Assembly (NCBI RefSeq): GCF_001642475.1
Contig: NW_019173936.1
Coordinates: 434,001 to 498,000, forward strand
Source: Fonsecaea monophora
Taxonomy: Eukaryota > Ascomycota > Eurotiomycetes > Chaetothyriales > Herpotrichiellaceae
DNA: 64,000 nt
Direction: 5' to 3'
Shown here: positions 44,437-54,698 of the stretch, one piece after another
How the letters are laid out: every line of letters begins with the position of its first letter
Position numbering within the stretch: position 1 is the stretch's first letter
Made by a program: the position numbers and the translations under genes
The notes under the pieces: model-generated
Databases searched by the model: none
What the model saw: the letters and a program-made list of their open reading frames with translations, nothing else
What the model was told of the DNA's origin: nothing

Positions 44437-45201
44437 GGCAGTTCTTCAGGCTTCCAGACACTCATATTGCGCGTCACAGTAGTAATTCACCCAATCAACA
44501 GGCCGACTTTGGTCTGCTCGCAGCGCGTGCATGACTCGCTGTCAGTCGGTCGGATAGGAAAAGACGTTGAAGGCATTGAAATTTGTCTCCGAGAGTTGCT
44601 GTGTCGCAGCTAAGGGCACAATTGGGTCTAGGACACACGCGAAGACTCGGTCAGTGTGCCAGGTTTGGTGTGGAGCTTTGGACTTGGCACTTTGGGGATT
44701 GATTCCAGGCTTTCCAAGATTTCAATGTGTAGTTCTGCAGTCTATACTCATCAAGACAGCAAAGACATTATAATTAGGCTTCAGCTTCTCTCCTCCTTCT
44801 ACTACTGGTATCTGGGGACTACACTGAGTGCACAATTGGTGCTGAAACGGAATGAGGCAAGATGCTGAGTGCACCATGATCCGCACTATTTCAGGACGGG
44901 ATACTCGGCATCATCAGGCCTGATCACAAATTGTCAAATGAGGTGCTGATGTACCAGCACATCTTTGCCTGAGCCCGTTTGCTCCATAGTTGTCCCTCCA
45001 TGACAATGCCGCTTATCCCTCAGCAAGTTTTCAGCTGACATTCGGGAGCAGGGCAGACAAAGAAGTGAGGCCTATTACGTCTGTTCAGAGTCCGACTTTC
45101 ATTCATCGAGCTATACCGAGTGACTCTTCCTTTTACCATCCCTGATAAAGCACTTCAACTACTCACAGATTCGAAGCAGACTCTTTGCACACCTGCTAGC
45201 T
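44437..45201. other. Divergent promoter region, nothing else seen
   Basis: About 765 bp between the membrane-protein start and the hydrolase start. No coding feature was recognised. Confidence 0.5.
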
Positions 45202-46200
45202 ATGGCTGCCCTTGAGAAGAAGACAATCGAAACTAAAAGATCACTCACTTACACATACTATGTCTCGCCTGAGAGCCAAGGTGATTCCTCCAAGCCAGCC
45301 TTGTTCTTCATCCATGGCTTCCCCGATAGCGCTCTGATGTGGTCGGAAGTCATTGATCAGCTCTCAGACCTGCCATTCAGGGTGATCGTTCCAGACTGTT
45401 TGGGCTATGCGGGTACTTCCAAACCTAGTGATGTCTCTATGTACAAATGGTCTGGCCAGTGCGCTGACCTTGCCGAAATTCTGGAGGCCGAGGACATCAA
45501 GAAGGTCATCGTTATTGGTCACGATTGGGGAGCTATACTGGCCCAGAGGTTCTACAATCGCTGTCCGCAACTTGTGTCTGGGGTGATCTTGTGTAATATC
45601 TCTTACCGACCTCCGTTGGCTGAGAAATTCGACCTTGACGGTTTTAATGCCATCACCAAGGAGCGCTTTGGATATCCTCTTTACCAGTACTGGTATTTCT
45701 TCACCTCTCCCGACGGCTACAAAATCATCAACAGCAATCTCGAAAGATTCTGGGAAGTGTTGCATGGCGCCGATCCCGACTGGATGAAGAAAATGTTCGC
45801 CGGCGAAGACGCGATGACAAATTACATGTCAGGCAACGAGCGGGTCGCGTTGAAGCCATATGCAACAGAGCCCAAGTGGAAGGACGATTTCATGCAGCGC
45901 TTTACCAAGGATGGCTTCCTGGCCCCAACGAATTGGTATAAGGCGTACGTGCTCAATGTCCAGGGAGATGACGACAAAAGTATTCCCAAGGAGAACCATG
46001 TCGTCAACGTGCCTTTCTTCTTCATCGGATGCACGGGAGACACCGTAGGCCGGACTGATCTGATTCACATCTCGAGAGAGGGGGGATATTTGCCAGACTT
46101 TGAAATGACCGAGATCGAATCTGGTCATTGGTGTGCGATGGAACAGCCTGGAGAGGTGGCCAAAGTCATCAAGGGGTGGGTCACGAAGCGGTTCTCATGA
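45202..46200 (+). CDS. Alpha/beta hydrolase, epoxide-hydrolase-like
   Basis: Single exon, 332 aa. The oxyanion-hole motif H-G-F-P-D is at 38-42, the nucleophile is Asp108 in G-H-D-W-G-A and the general base is His309 in S-G-H-W. The lid contains R-F-G-Y-P-L-Y-Q-Y-W-Y-F-F, a Tyr-rich region where epoxide hydrolases keep the tyrosines that activate the epoxide. An acidic residue before the final His completes the triad. The protein has no signal peptide, so it is probably cytosolic. A haloalkane dehalogenase is the main alternative for an Asp-nucleophile hydrolase, but the lid tyrosines favour epoxide hydrolase. It converges on the MOSC-reductase gene with about 210 bp between stops. Confidence 0.88.
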   Translation: MAALEKKTIETKRSLTYTYYVSPESQGDSSKPALFFIHGFPDSALMWSEVIDQLSDLPFRVIVPDCLGYAGTSKPSDVSMYKWSGQCADLAEILEAEDIKKVIVIGHDWGAILAQRFYNRCPQLVSGVILCNISYRPPLAEKFDLDGFNAITKERFGYPLYQYWYFFTSPDGYKIINSNLERFWEVLHGADPDWMKKMFAGEDAMTNYMSGNERVALKPYATEPKWKDDFMQRFTKDGFLAPTNWYKAYVLNVQGDDDKSIPKENHVVNVPFFFIGCTGDTVGRTDLIHISREGGYLPDFEMTEIESGHWCAMEQPGEVAKVIKGWVTKRFS

Positions 46201-46410
46201 GGGAGCTGGAGCCTTGTGTATGTGTCTATCAATGACTTGTTCAAGTTTCCCATGTCCGCCCTAAGATCTTGTCTAGGATCTCGGTCTGGATCCAGCTTTG
46301 CGCCGGCTAGTCTTGATTCTTTGAAGAAACACTCGTTTAATCAATGGCAGTCTATACCTCAAAACACTATATACAGGCAGGGTCCTGAGGATTTCTCCTC
46401 TCTTCTTTCA

Positions 46411-48084
46411 CTAGAGATCGAGCACAATGGTGCCAATGCCTCGAGACACACAACTTAGCATAGCTGAACTCTTTTCATTGTCCATCAACCCGGTCCCTCG
46501 GTGCTCAACTTTGCCACTTCTGACACCGACGCGACAAGTGCCACAATTGCCGGCCTCACAGGAGGACGAAATATCCAATCCCGCCTCTCGCAGAGCATCG
46601 AGCAGAGTTTTCTCTCCGTCTACAGACAACGTCTTCCCCGAATCAGCCAGTTCGGCCATGAATGGATCCCCCGAAGTCGCAATCTCGAAGGATTCGAAGT
46701 GAAGATGACTGGAACAGACACCCATCGAATGCGCCGCTTCCGTAATGGCGTTTTGGAGTCGATCCGAGCCGCAGCAGTAGATATGCGTGTGGCTCTTCGC
46801 CTTTCCCACCACCGTGGCGGCGTTGAACACCTTTCCGGCGGACTTGTCGTAGATGGTAATGTTGGATCCAAATGATTTGAGATATCTCTTTAGAGCTAGG
46901 TCGCACGAGCTTCGAACGAGATAGTGTAGATGGTAGGGCAATTTGTCGCGTTGGCAGCGGTTTGCGGAGGCAATGAATGCGGTTAGGCCAATGCCGCCGG
47001 CGACGAAGACATGCTCACCGGCGTCACTGGAAAGTGGCAAGCTCGGTGTGATCTTCCCGAACCATAACGTATCGCCCAGGTTCAGGTCCTGGTGCACAAA
47101 GCGTGATCCTCCACGGCTAGTCTCGCTGAGGGCGACGGCGACCTCGAAACTATTCGTGTCGCCTGCAACGACGGAATACGCCCTAACCAGCTTTTGGTGG
47201 CCCAGCTTCACTCGCACATGCGACCCTGGCTTGACCTCCTGGGTCTCCGATAGGGGATCGGTGCGCTCCAGTGTCAAGGAAACAATCCGCGGGGTCTCCT
47301 TTTGTTTCTTGACAAGCCTGTAGCTAGACCAGATGTCCATTGCCATGCTATCACCGCCCGTGAGCCGTCCCTCCTGGTTCTCATACTGCTTCTTGAGGCG
47401 ATTCTCGAAGATGGTACGGATCTCTGCTCCTAGCTCCTCGATTTCAATCAATTGCTTCATGGCCCTCTCGTTCCGCATATCGTGATAGAGGTAGTATTGA
47501 ACTTTGGCAATGGTCCATTCGGGATGCGGTCGTCGGAGAAGTACCATGTCATCTCCAGCCTGCACTGTGCCTTCTTCGAGAATTCGATACATCCATCCGG
47601 TCCGAAAGAGGTCCTGGGAGCGCTTGGACATATCCTTGATCTGGAATCGGTGGTTCAACTTGAAGCATGGTTGACGCGGCAGCGAGACCTGCGCAACAAC
47701 GGTGCCAATCTGGATGACATCGCCGATACAGAGATTTCGTTCATTGGCATACTTTGCGACGAGATTTTCCCCAAACCCGCCGGGGATAAACAGATGTGCG
47801 CTCTCAGGGAGCTCTTCTTCCCATCGACGATAATGGAGCGTGCTGTATTGCAGCAGGGCCATTTCCGGGCCGCCATGGAGCTCGAAGGCGTGTTGATCAC
47901 CCTCACATCCCAACTTATTGACCGTAACAGGACCTGGTCGGACGTTCTTGAAAATAGCAGACTGCACCTGGATGCCGAAGACAGGTCTTACCCTACCGGT
48001 CCTTACTTCAAGCACTTTCTCCGATGCCCATGGCTGTTCGAGCAGTTTGATTGCCTCGACGTCTTCATCTTGGAATATTGCCAT
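46411..48084 (-). CDS. MOSC domain / phthalate-dioxygenase-reductase-like fusion
   Basis: Single exon, 557 aa from the first ATG (48084); the frame before it opens only with a TTG. Residues about 25-180 form a MOSC domain of the YiiM type, with G-P-V-x-V-N-K-L-G-C-E-G-D and H-G-G-P-E-M-A-L-L-Q-Y, followed by a short helical YiiM-type extension. Residues about 250-470 form an FAD/NAD(P)-binding oxidoreductase, with R-A-Y-S-V for flavin and V-A-G-G-I-G-L-T for nucleotide. The C-terminal 80 residues are a plant-type 2Fe-2S ferredoxin with Cys509, Cys514, Cys517 and Cys545. MOSC proteins of this sort handle molybdenum-cofactor-linked reductions such as N-hydroxylated compounds. The fused reductase could feed electrons directly; this role is inferred. 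Confidence 0.9.
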   Translation of the reverse strand: MAIFQDEDVEAIKLLEQPWASEKVLEVRTGRVRPVFGIQVQSAIFKNVRPGPVTVNKLGCEGDQHAFELHGGPEMALLQYSTLHYRRWEEELPESAHLFIPGGFGENLVAKYANERNLCIGDVIQIGTVVAQVSLPRQPCFKLNHRFQIKDMSKRSQDLFRTGWMYRILEEGTVQAGDDMVLLRRPHPEWTIAKVQYYLYHDMRNERAMKQLIEIEELGAEIRTIFENRLKKQYENQEGRLTGGDSMAMDIWSSYRLVKKQKETPRIVSLTLERTDPLSETQEVKPGSHVRVKLGHQKLVRAYSVVAGDTNSFEVAVALSETSRGGSRFVHQDLNLGDTLWFGKITPSLPLSSDAGEHVFVAGGIGLTAFIASANRCQRDKLPYHLHYLVRSSCDLALKRYLKSFGSNITIYDKSAGKVFNAATVVGKAKSHTHIYCCGSDRLQNAITEAAHSMGVCSSHLHFESFEIATSGDPFMAELADSGKTLSVDGEKTLLDALREAGLDISSSCEAGNCGTCRVGVRSGKVEHRGTGLMDNEKSSAMLSCVSRGIGTIVLDL

Positions 48085-49108
48085 GTTGGCACGACCCAAG
48101 TCGATTGCCTTTGACAATAAATTTCATCTCTGTAGGAGGAAGGGACATTTTTTAAGGGCTGTCGTCCTGTCTTCCGTCGTTTTTTACCAGTGCCTAGGCT
48201 GACTCAAGAGGATTCAAGGTTGCATTATTGGGTGCGTATAGCCCCGAAATGTAGAGGCGCCGTGCCCCTACGACCGAGATGGTAGCGAGGAGGTGAGATG
48301 TGTATCTCCGAACCGACGAGTAGTCTGGACCGTCCGGACTTGAAACTTCTAGCGGAGCGAGTAGAACGCTAAATCACCCACTCACAAGCATCTCCCACTT
48401 AAGTCTTCATGCTTCATTAGCAGGATTGGCAGACCACAGATAGTATACCGACTGATGCAGTATTTTTTTACTTGACTTAGAATCCTTGACTGGTGGTCGG
48501 ATTTGGTAGACATAGATTACCGCGTTCTTTGACAATTATGGGAGAGCGTTAGCGGCGCGACAACACCCGCGGAAAATATTCCGACAGCAAAATTAGGTCC
48601 GCAAAAGACAACTTCGACCGTTACTTGACCTAAATGGCTCGAAACCAACACAGGGAGAAGAGACGCTGCGAGATTCGAACTCTTTGACTGCCACATGGCA
48701 GTCCACCCCAGCTGTCCGACAGGATAAAGCTAGCAGGCTGAAAGCCAATGGCAACTGTTGGAGTGTAATCTCTATTGACGAAGTCTGGTTGCTTGGTGCG
48801 TCCGCTGGCCTTGAACTAAGGATTCTTTCTTTGCTCGGCAAATGGCGACAGCATTGGTCTATATTGCGTCTATACGAGACCAGAAAACTTAAAGCCAATT
48901 CTCATGTTCATGAGACCCTCCAGCTCCTGATCATGCAATCCAGACCCATGGATTCAATTTCTATTATTCAATCGCGCCAAAATAGTCGGGTGGCGGGTGC
49001 AAGCTGCTTCTCATTATATCTCTCGATGCCTTCTCGGCCAGTTTCTGGTTTTCACCGACGTTGTGTCACCGAATTCAGCTGCGTGGTTGCCAAACAAACC
49101 AAGGTGCA
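48085..49108. other. Divergent promoter region with a small perfect hairpin
   Basis: About 1 kb between divergent starts. An 18-nt hairpin with 7-bp arms (GACTGCC/GGCAGTC) lies at 48686-48703, beside a tRNA B-box-like string on the minus strand. No full tRNA cloverleaf could be drawn. No coding feature was found. Confidence 0.45.
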
Positions 49109-50946
49109 ATGGCTACGAGACGATTGAGCGTCAAATCAGGAACGAAATCCCAGCAGCACACGATTGCCGTCCAGAATGACGATGCAACGCTCGAAAGATT
49201 AGGTGTGAAGCAAGAGCTGCATCGAAGCTTCTCATTCTTGTCGGGCTTGGGACTTGCTTTTTCTATCTTGAACTCATGGACAGCTCTAGGCGCAAGCATG
49301 TCATTGGCACTTCCCAGTGGCGGTCCTTCCGCCGTTATTTGGGGTCTGGTGGTCGCTGGCATTTGCAACTTGTGTCTGGCGGCGTCCTTGAGTGAGTTCG
49401 TGTCCGCTTATCCGACCGCCGGAGGTCAATACCATTGGGTCGCTGTGATAAGTTGGAAACGATGGGTGCCGCTCCTTTCCTGGATTACTGGCTGGATTAA
49501 CACCGCCGGCTGGGTCGCCTTGTCCGCTGCCGCAGGTCTTCTTGGGAGCTCCCTTATCCTGGGCATTATCTCGCTGATGGACCCGTCTTTTGAACCTCAG
49601 CGTTGGCATCAATTCCTCATCTATCTCGGGTACAACATTGTCGCCTTTCTGGTCAACGCTTTCATGACAAGGCTCCTTCCACTGATCACTCAATCAGCAT
49701 TAATCTGGTCTCTTCTTGGTTGGGTTGTGATTTCGATCACTGTTCTCGCGTGCGCATCACCAAATTATCAAAGCGGCCACCTTGTCTACGGCACCTTCAT
49801 CAATGAGACAGGCTGGCCGAATGGCCTTGCTTGGCTACTGGGCCTTCTGCAGGGGAGCTTCGGCCTCACTGCATATGATGCTGTCGGTATGTTAAATAAT
49901 GTCTATGGCCAAAATTTAAGGATACAAAGCTAATGAGAACGTAGCTCACTGCGTAGAAGAGCTCGGAGATGCTGTTGTTCAGGCACCGCGAATCATGATG
50001 GGTTGCGTTCTAATTGGTGTCATAACTGGCTTCATCTACCTCTCGATCCTACTCTTCGTCTCGAAAGACCTTGATACAGTGATTACTTCCGCTGCCGGCC
50101 CAATGCTGCAGATATTCTATGATGCAACAGGCAACAAAGCAGGCGCCATTTGCTTGCTTATGTTCCCACTCATTTGTTTGCTAGTAAGTGGTTCAGCACA
50201 TGGGCCCACGGATTCCGAGTCAAGTATCCTACGCTAACCTATTCTCCTTTTCCGAAGTTTGCCGGAATCGCCATCATGACCACGAGCAGCCGAATGGTTT
50301 ACGCATTCGCCCGAGACGGAGGTCTTCCAGCGTCACGGCATCTAGCCAAAGTCCACAAAGGGCTAGCCGTTCCACTGAACGCCCTCATACTCACAGCCGT
50401 TCTTGTCACAGTCTTTGGATTGATTTTCCTCGGCTCGTCAAGCGCCTATAATGCTATCATATCAGCCTCCGTAGTTGCGCTGGGGGTTACCTATGCCATT
50501 CCTCCCACTATCAACTGCCTGCAAGGCCGAAAGGCCCTTCCGGAAACTCGAGGGTTTATTCTGCCAAACTCTGTTGGCTGGATTTGCAACTTGGTAAGTT
50601 TTACCGCTTGGGGTCCAGAGATACCATTGGGGAGGTTTATGCTGACGGCAACGAGGTGGGAATTGCCTATACCCTGATCACAACTGTGTTGTTCATGTTT
50701 CCCCCGTTTACACCTGTAACAGGCAGTAACATGAACTACTGTGTTGCGGCCTTTGCAATTGTATTGGTCGTTTCCGTCGTCCAGTGGTATGTCGACGGCC
50801 GGAAGAACTACACCGGGCCCCGCCTCAACCTGGAAGCGCTCAAAAGTGGGGAGGTCATAGGGATGGCACCTGTTGAGGTTACCCAGCATCAAGGAGTTTA
50901 CTACACAGGAGGCAAGGTTGCCACTCTACCCAACGAGATGCAATAA
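49109..50946 (+). CDS. APC-superfamily amino acid/choline permease, Hnm1/GABA-permease-like
   Basis: Four exons (49109-49886, 49945-50183, 50258-50593, 50656-50946) encode 547 aa. About 12 transmembrane helices begin with S-F-L-S-G-L-G-L-A-F-S-I-L-N-S-W. They show the family elements S-E-F-V-S-A-Y-P-T-A-G-G-Q-Y-H-W after helix 2, G-L-T-A-Y-D-A-V, and A-R-D-G-G-L-P-A-S after helix 8. The last acceptor was placed at 50655, where it restores a normal G-W-I-C-N-L then V-G-I-A-Y-T helix. Likely substrates are choline, GABA, another amino acid or a polyamine at the plasma membrane. A frame opening earlier lacks any recognisable start context, so the ATG at 49109 was used. Confidence 0.9.
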
Positions 50947-51862
50947 CTTGGTAGAAGACGGGAATGAGCTTGGCGCCTCTTCACAACGAGCCTCTGGAAA
51001 AGGAAAAGCGGCAGAGTTTGACAGAAGTAGACACCCTCCTAGAATCCAGCTAGTCACTAAATAGCGATAAGATAATTAATGGTATTAATAAGGATAGGGA
51101 TACCATTATGCCCAATGAGGTTACCCTTAAGACACTGGTGAATTCCTCCTCGTTACTATTTCTCGTCAGACTGTACCACTTCTCGCTCTGGATGATCGAG
51201 GAAGAACTAGCGAGTTATTTTCCCCATTTCTCGGGCAGCTGGTCAAAGTAGGTATAGCGAGAAGGTCGTTCGATCTAACTTTTTAGCCTCAAATTAGCTT
51301 GTTGTGGGCCTTTGTCAGGTGCAAGGGCCCCCGGAGCGCACAAGAGGAAAGAGCAAAGACGGCCCCGCCACTGTCCGCTGCGCCATCTTCGAACTTTGCA
51401 TGATTCCTCGCCAACCTGCTTCCGCTGATCACAGTTCTGCCCACCTGGGTCTCCCTCATGATATGTCTGCTTGTATGCCTATGTTCGAACATCATTTGCA
51501 AATACCTTATTTGAACACCACCGTCAACCTCTCCGAAATTGCACTGGAATCCAACTGCATCATCTTGGTCATGCTCGCATGACCAAAGCCCGTGGCGCGT
51601 CCGCAGCGTTGCAAGCCCCCTCCGAGTCTCGGTGCATCGACAATGTTGGAAACGGAGTTGTTTGTTGGCGATTTACAACTACTGCAACGGTAGTCGCGGC
51701 ATGTCCACTGATGCTTCCATCAGTGCTCGCCAACTATGGGGCCAGTCGAGCACCACCCACACTAGTCGGACAGTGACTGATTCTTGGTGCACGCCTTTAA
51801 TTCTACCCAGTGGAGGTGTGTAATAACTACAGAGTCCTGCATATATGTGAGACCAGTCGCTG
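50947..51862. other. Intergenic with an AT-rich inverted repeat
   Basis: About 920 bp. A 9-bp perfect inverted repeat (TAATGGTAT/ATACCATTA) lies at 51077-51108 with a 14-nt loop, shortly after the permease stop. The rest shows no coding feature. Confidence 0.5.
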
Positions 51863-54340
51863 ATGCAGAAGACAGGCATCTTTATCTTCAATGACGATAC
51901 AACAACTACTCTCTCGGCTAAAGTCACCTTCAAGCTCCCCTGCGAAAACCCCGAATCCATCATCAGCCCCGATACCACAGGCAACTCGTCAGTTATTGGC
52001 TTCTCCAACCCGTTCTATGCCTCGATATCACCCCAGATATTCGCCCTTGCCACCGCGACCGTAATCAGCTATATTCTCGTCATCCTCATTTTCATCACCC
52101 CGAGGACGTTCTATGTTGGAAGTCCGGGAGCAGGCGGCGCCCGCTTTCTGGGTCGGCGTGGCATGATAACAGGGTCATACGGATCGTCCTCTATCGTCGG
52201 CGTCGGACGGAGACCACTACTACAAAAGATTGCAGCCGTCACAGTGGCAATTTCTCTGACAATTGCCACAGCAGACACATTCCACGTTGCAGAGGAGCAA
52301 TACAACGAGGGATATATCGACTCCAGCCTGTTGGTTGACAATGTGGTGGATAGTTTGGAAATTCGCATCATCCGAGTCATCTCAGACACGTTCCTGTGGC
52401 TGGCACAGGTGCAGACGCTGATACGCCTGTTTCCGCGGCATAAAGAAAAAGTCACCATCAAATGGCTCGGGTTTGCCATGGTATCCTTCGACACAATTTT
52501 CAGTATTTTGGATTCTTTTGTCAGTGGCAACCCAAGGACCAGGCCGAGGAGCTTTTCAGACGCTATTCCCGCCCTGAATTATTTGTTCGAACTGGCGATT
52601 TCGCTGATCTACGCTTCTTGTGTAGTGTATTACTGTCTATCGAAAAGGCGATTCGCATTCTGGCACCCGAAGATGAAAAATATCTGCTTGGTGGCACTTC
52701 TGTCGCTGGTCTCGGTTGTGATCCCGGTCGTCTTTTTCATTCTGGACATATCGCAACCGGATTTGGCAGGATGGGGTGAATATATTCGGTGGGTGGGTGC
52801 TGCAGCCGCAAGTGTCGTTGTTTGGGAATGGGTCGAGCGAATCGAGTCGTTGGAGCGAGATGAAAGGAAGGATGGGATACTTGGACGGGAGATCTTTGAC
52901 GGCGACGAGATGCTTAATATGACACCTTCGGAGGACGCAAGCTGGCGCGGGGATGATTCGAGGCCTTATCAAGATGGCAGTGGGCGTAAGGGGATGGCGG
53001 AAGGCATGGTCTCCCGGTATCAGCGCCTTCGTGCCCGGCTGCCGCTGCGAAGGAGGCGGAAGAGACTTCCTGCAGACGGCATCGCCACTGGTACGGATGC
53101 AACTGATGCAATTGGTCAAGCCGTTGGGGTATCACAATACGTTATTCCTCCACAGGTTATAACGCCCCCCAGCAGGAGTGACACAGGAAGCGCTGCGAGC
53201 ACGGTCTATGCCGTACGATACCACAACTTGACGAGTCCATCGCCAAACCCACAAGCTGATTTGCGGACCCACCCTGAACAGTCTACCACTCTTGATGCTT
53301 CCAAAGTGTCCGGCGACTCTGGGTCTTCTCCCTCTGATGCGGACAAGGAACTCGCTTTGGAAACAGTACTTCCCAGAGCACCAGAGCCTCAGGGACGCAG
53401 CATTTGGCAGGCAATGCCGAACCCCTTTAAGCGACGGCGATCTGATCCTCCAGCGGAAGTCGCCGACGCTCAGAATGCGACAGGCGTGCGGCGGTCACCA
53501 ATCGACCGCACCCTCAATTTAAGAGATCGAGTTGGAGCATTTGCTACTGCGCAAAGAGAGCGACTTGCTAGTCGAGGAAATGTACTCGCATCGGCTTTGC
53601 CAGTCACAGTCATTCCAGCGCCAAAGAGTAATGGTAGGACATGGTCCCCAGACGATATTCGTGAGCGGTCAACAGACGACAATTCTACCCGCAGAGAAAC
53701 CGCAGATACCTCGAGACAGCGGCCAGGCAATCCTGCAGGAAACTCGAGCGCGCATGACTCGGCCCAAGTGGTGGACGTCTCCGGACCCTTAGAGGGTCGA
53801 ACCTGGATTCCAGCTGAGGCACATATCCGCTCTCGCATCACTCCAGGGCCTCAACGCTCTGATGGCGCCGCATTTCCTCCCAACCCTTCGGAGAGTCTCG
53901 TTGAGGTTCAGCGAGTTCCTCCGCAAATTTACTTTCCTCGAGGCTCACTCACTATCTCCGAGTCAGAGGCCAGAGCTAGCCGGATGGCTGATCCTTTCAG
54001 TGCAGCTTTGCCAAGGTCTGCAGCATACGTCCGACCCTCAACCATCACGCCAATCGCAGAGGACACAGCCGACGAGGTGGACAGTGACCTCTCAGGACCC
54101 AGATCACACCAGCCGGAGCCCTCGAAGCCCCAAGCGCAAGAACAGATGGCTGAAACCACCGACGAGCCTCGACATGTCGACATGGAATCATCTACTCATG
54201 ATGCCACTGCTGAGAACTCCTCGTTGGTGATAGTCACAGCGAATCAGGTCCACGATGAGGAGGAGCGTGCTTCGCAAACAGAGACGACTCAGGATGCTGA
54301 TGGAAGAGACACTGGTGGCACGACGACGCAACCCATTTAG
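51863..54340 (+). CDS. palH: PalH/Rim21 pH-sensing membrane protein
   Basis: Single exon, 825 aa. A short extracellular N terminus is followed by seven transmembrane helices between about residues 55 and 340. It then shows the strongly conserved V-V-W-E-W-V-E-R-I-E-S-L-E-R-D-E and G-I-L-G-R-E-I-F-D-G-D-E-M elements that mark PalH. The cytoplasmic tail of about 460 residues is Ser/Pro/Arg-rich and looks disordered; in the family it binds the arrestin PalF. PalH senses neutral to alkaline ambient pH at the plasma membrane and triggers ESCRT-linked processing of PacC. The secreted oxalate decarboxylase in the same window affects ambient pH, but the two genes are 27 kb apart and no link is shown. 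Confidence 0.92.
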   Translation: MQKTGIFIFNDDTTTTLSAKVTFKLPCENPESIISPDTTGNSSVIGFSNPFYASISPQIFALATATVISYILVILIFITPRTFYVGSPGAGGARFLGRRGMITGSYGSSSIVGVGRRPLLQKIAAVTVAISLTIATADTFHVAEEQYNEGYIDSSLLVDNVVDSLEIRIIRVISDTFLWLAQVQTLIRLFPRHKEKVTIKWLGFAMVSFDTIFSILDSFVSGNPRTRPRSFSDAIPALNYLFELAISLIYASCVVYYCLSKRRFAFWHPKMKNICLVALLSLVSVVIPVVFFILDISQPDLAGWGEYIRWVGAAAASVVVWEWVERIESLERDERKDGILGREIFDGDEMLNMTPSEDASWRGDDSRPYQDGSGRKGMAEGMVSRYQRLRARLPLRRRRKRLPADGIATGTDATDAIGQAVGVSQYVIPPQVITPPSRSDTGSAASTVYAVRYHNLTSPSPNPQADLRTHPEQSTTLDASKVSGDSGSSPSDADKELALETVLPRAPEPQGRSIWQAMPNPFKRRRSDPPAEVADAQNATGVRRSPIDRTLNLRDRVGAFATAQRERLASRGNVLASALPVTVIPAPKSNGRTWSPDDIRERSTDDNSTRRETADTSRQRPGNPAGNSSAHDSAQVVDVSGPLEGRTWIPAEAHIRSRITPGPQRSDGAAFPPNPSESLVEVQRVPPQIYFPRGSLTISESEARASRMADPFSAALPRSAAYVRPSTITPIAEDTADEVDSDLSGPRSHQPEPSKPQAQEQMAETTDEPRHVDMESSTHDATAENSSLVIVTANQVHDEEERASQTETTQDADGRDTGGTTTQPI

Positions 54341-54698
54341 TTGGTTGCAATGACTGCGCGTGTGTGACATACACTATTTAATTTTCTCACTTCACCCATG
54401 GTGAAACAAACAGGTGGAAGGGCAAGCAGGAGGCTGTGCTTTTCTTCTTTACCCGGCGACTGGGTATACTTGGTATTCAAAAGTAGGTGCTGTATGCACC
54501 GACGTAGTAAATTTTTGCTGCGGATCACAGAGTGGGTGATCAGCAGATATGACGATTGGCTCCAAAATGTTCTGCCTGATAGTGCGTCGTACATAATAAT
54601 CGTTTACTGAGAGTGCAACGAGACTGCGCACGCCACTCGAACTAGGGACATGTGTTGACCATCTCAATCGTTGCTTCTTTCCTCAATGATGTTACAGC
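54341..54698. other. Short intergenic, nothing seen
   Basis: About 360 bp between two same-strand genes, with no recognised feature. Confidence 0.5.

Noticed and set aside
48085..48117. Longer N terminus for the MOSC fusion
   Set aside because: The extension begins at TTG; the first ATG at 48084 precedes the MOSC domain.
48660..48760. tRNA-like B-box string and perfect 7-bp hairpin on the minus strand
   Set aside because: The T-stem pairs at only three of five positions and no matching acceptor 5' strand or A box lies at a suitable distance. It is not called as a tRNA.
51480..51830. Short overlapping open frames upstream of palH
   Set aside because: They have no domain and lie in the presumed promoter/leader.
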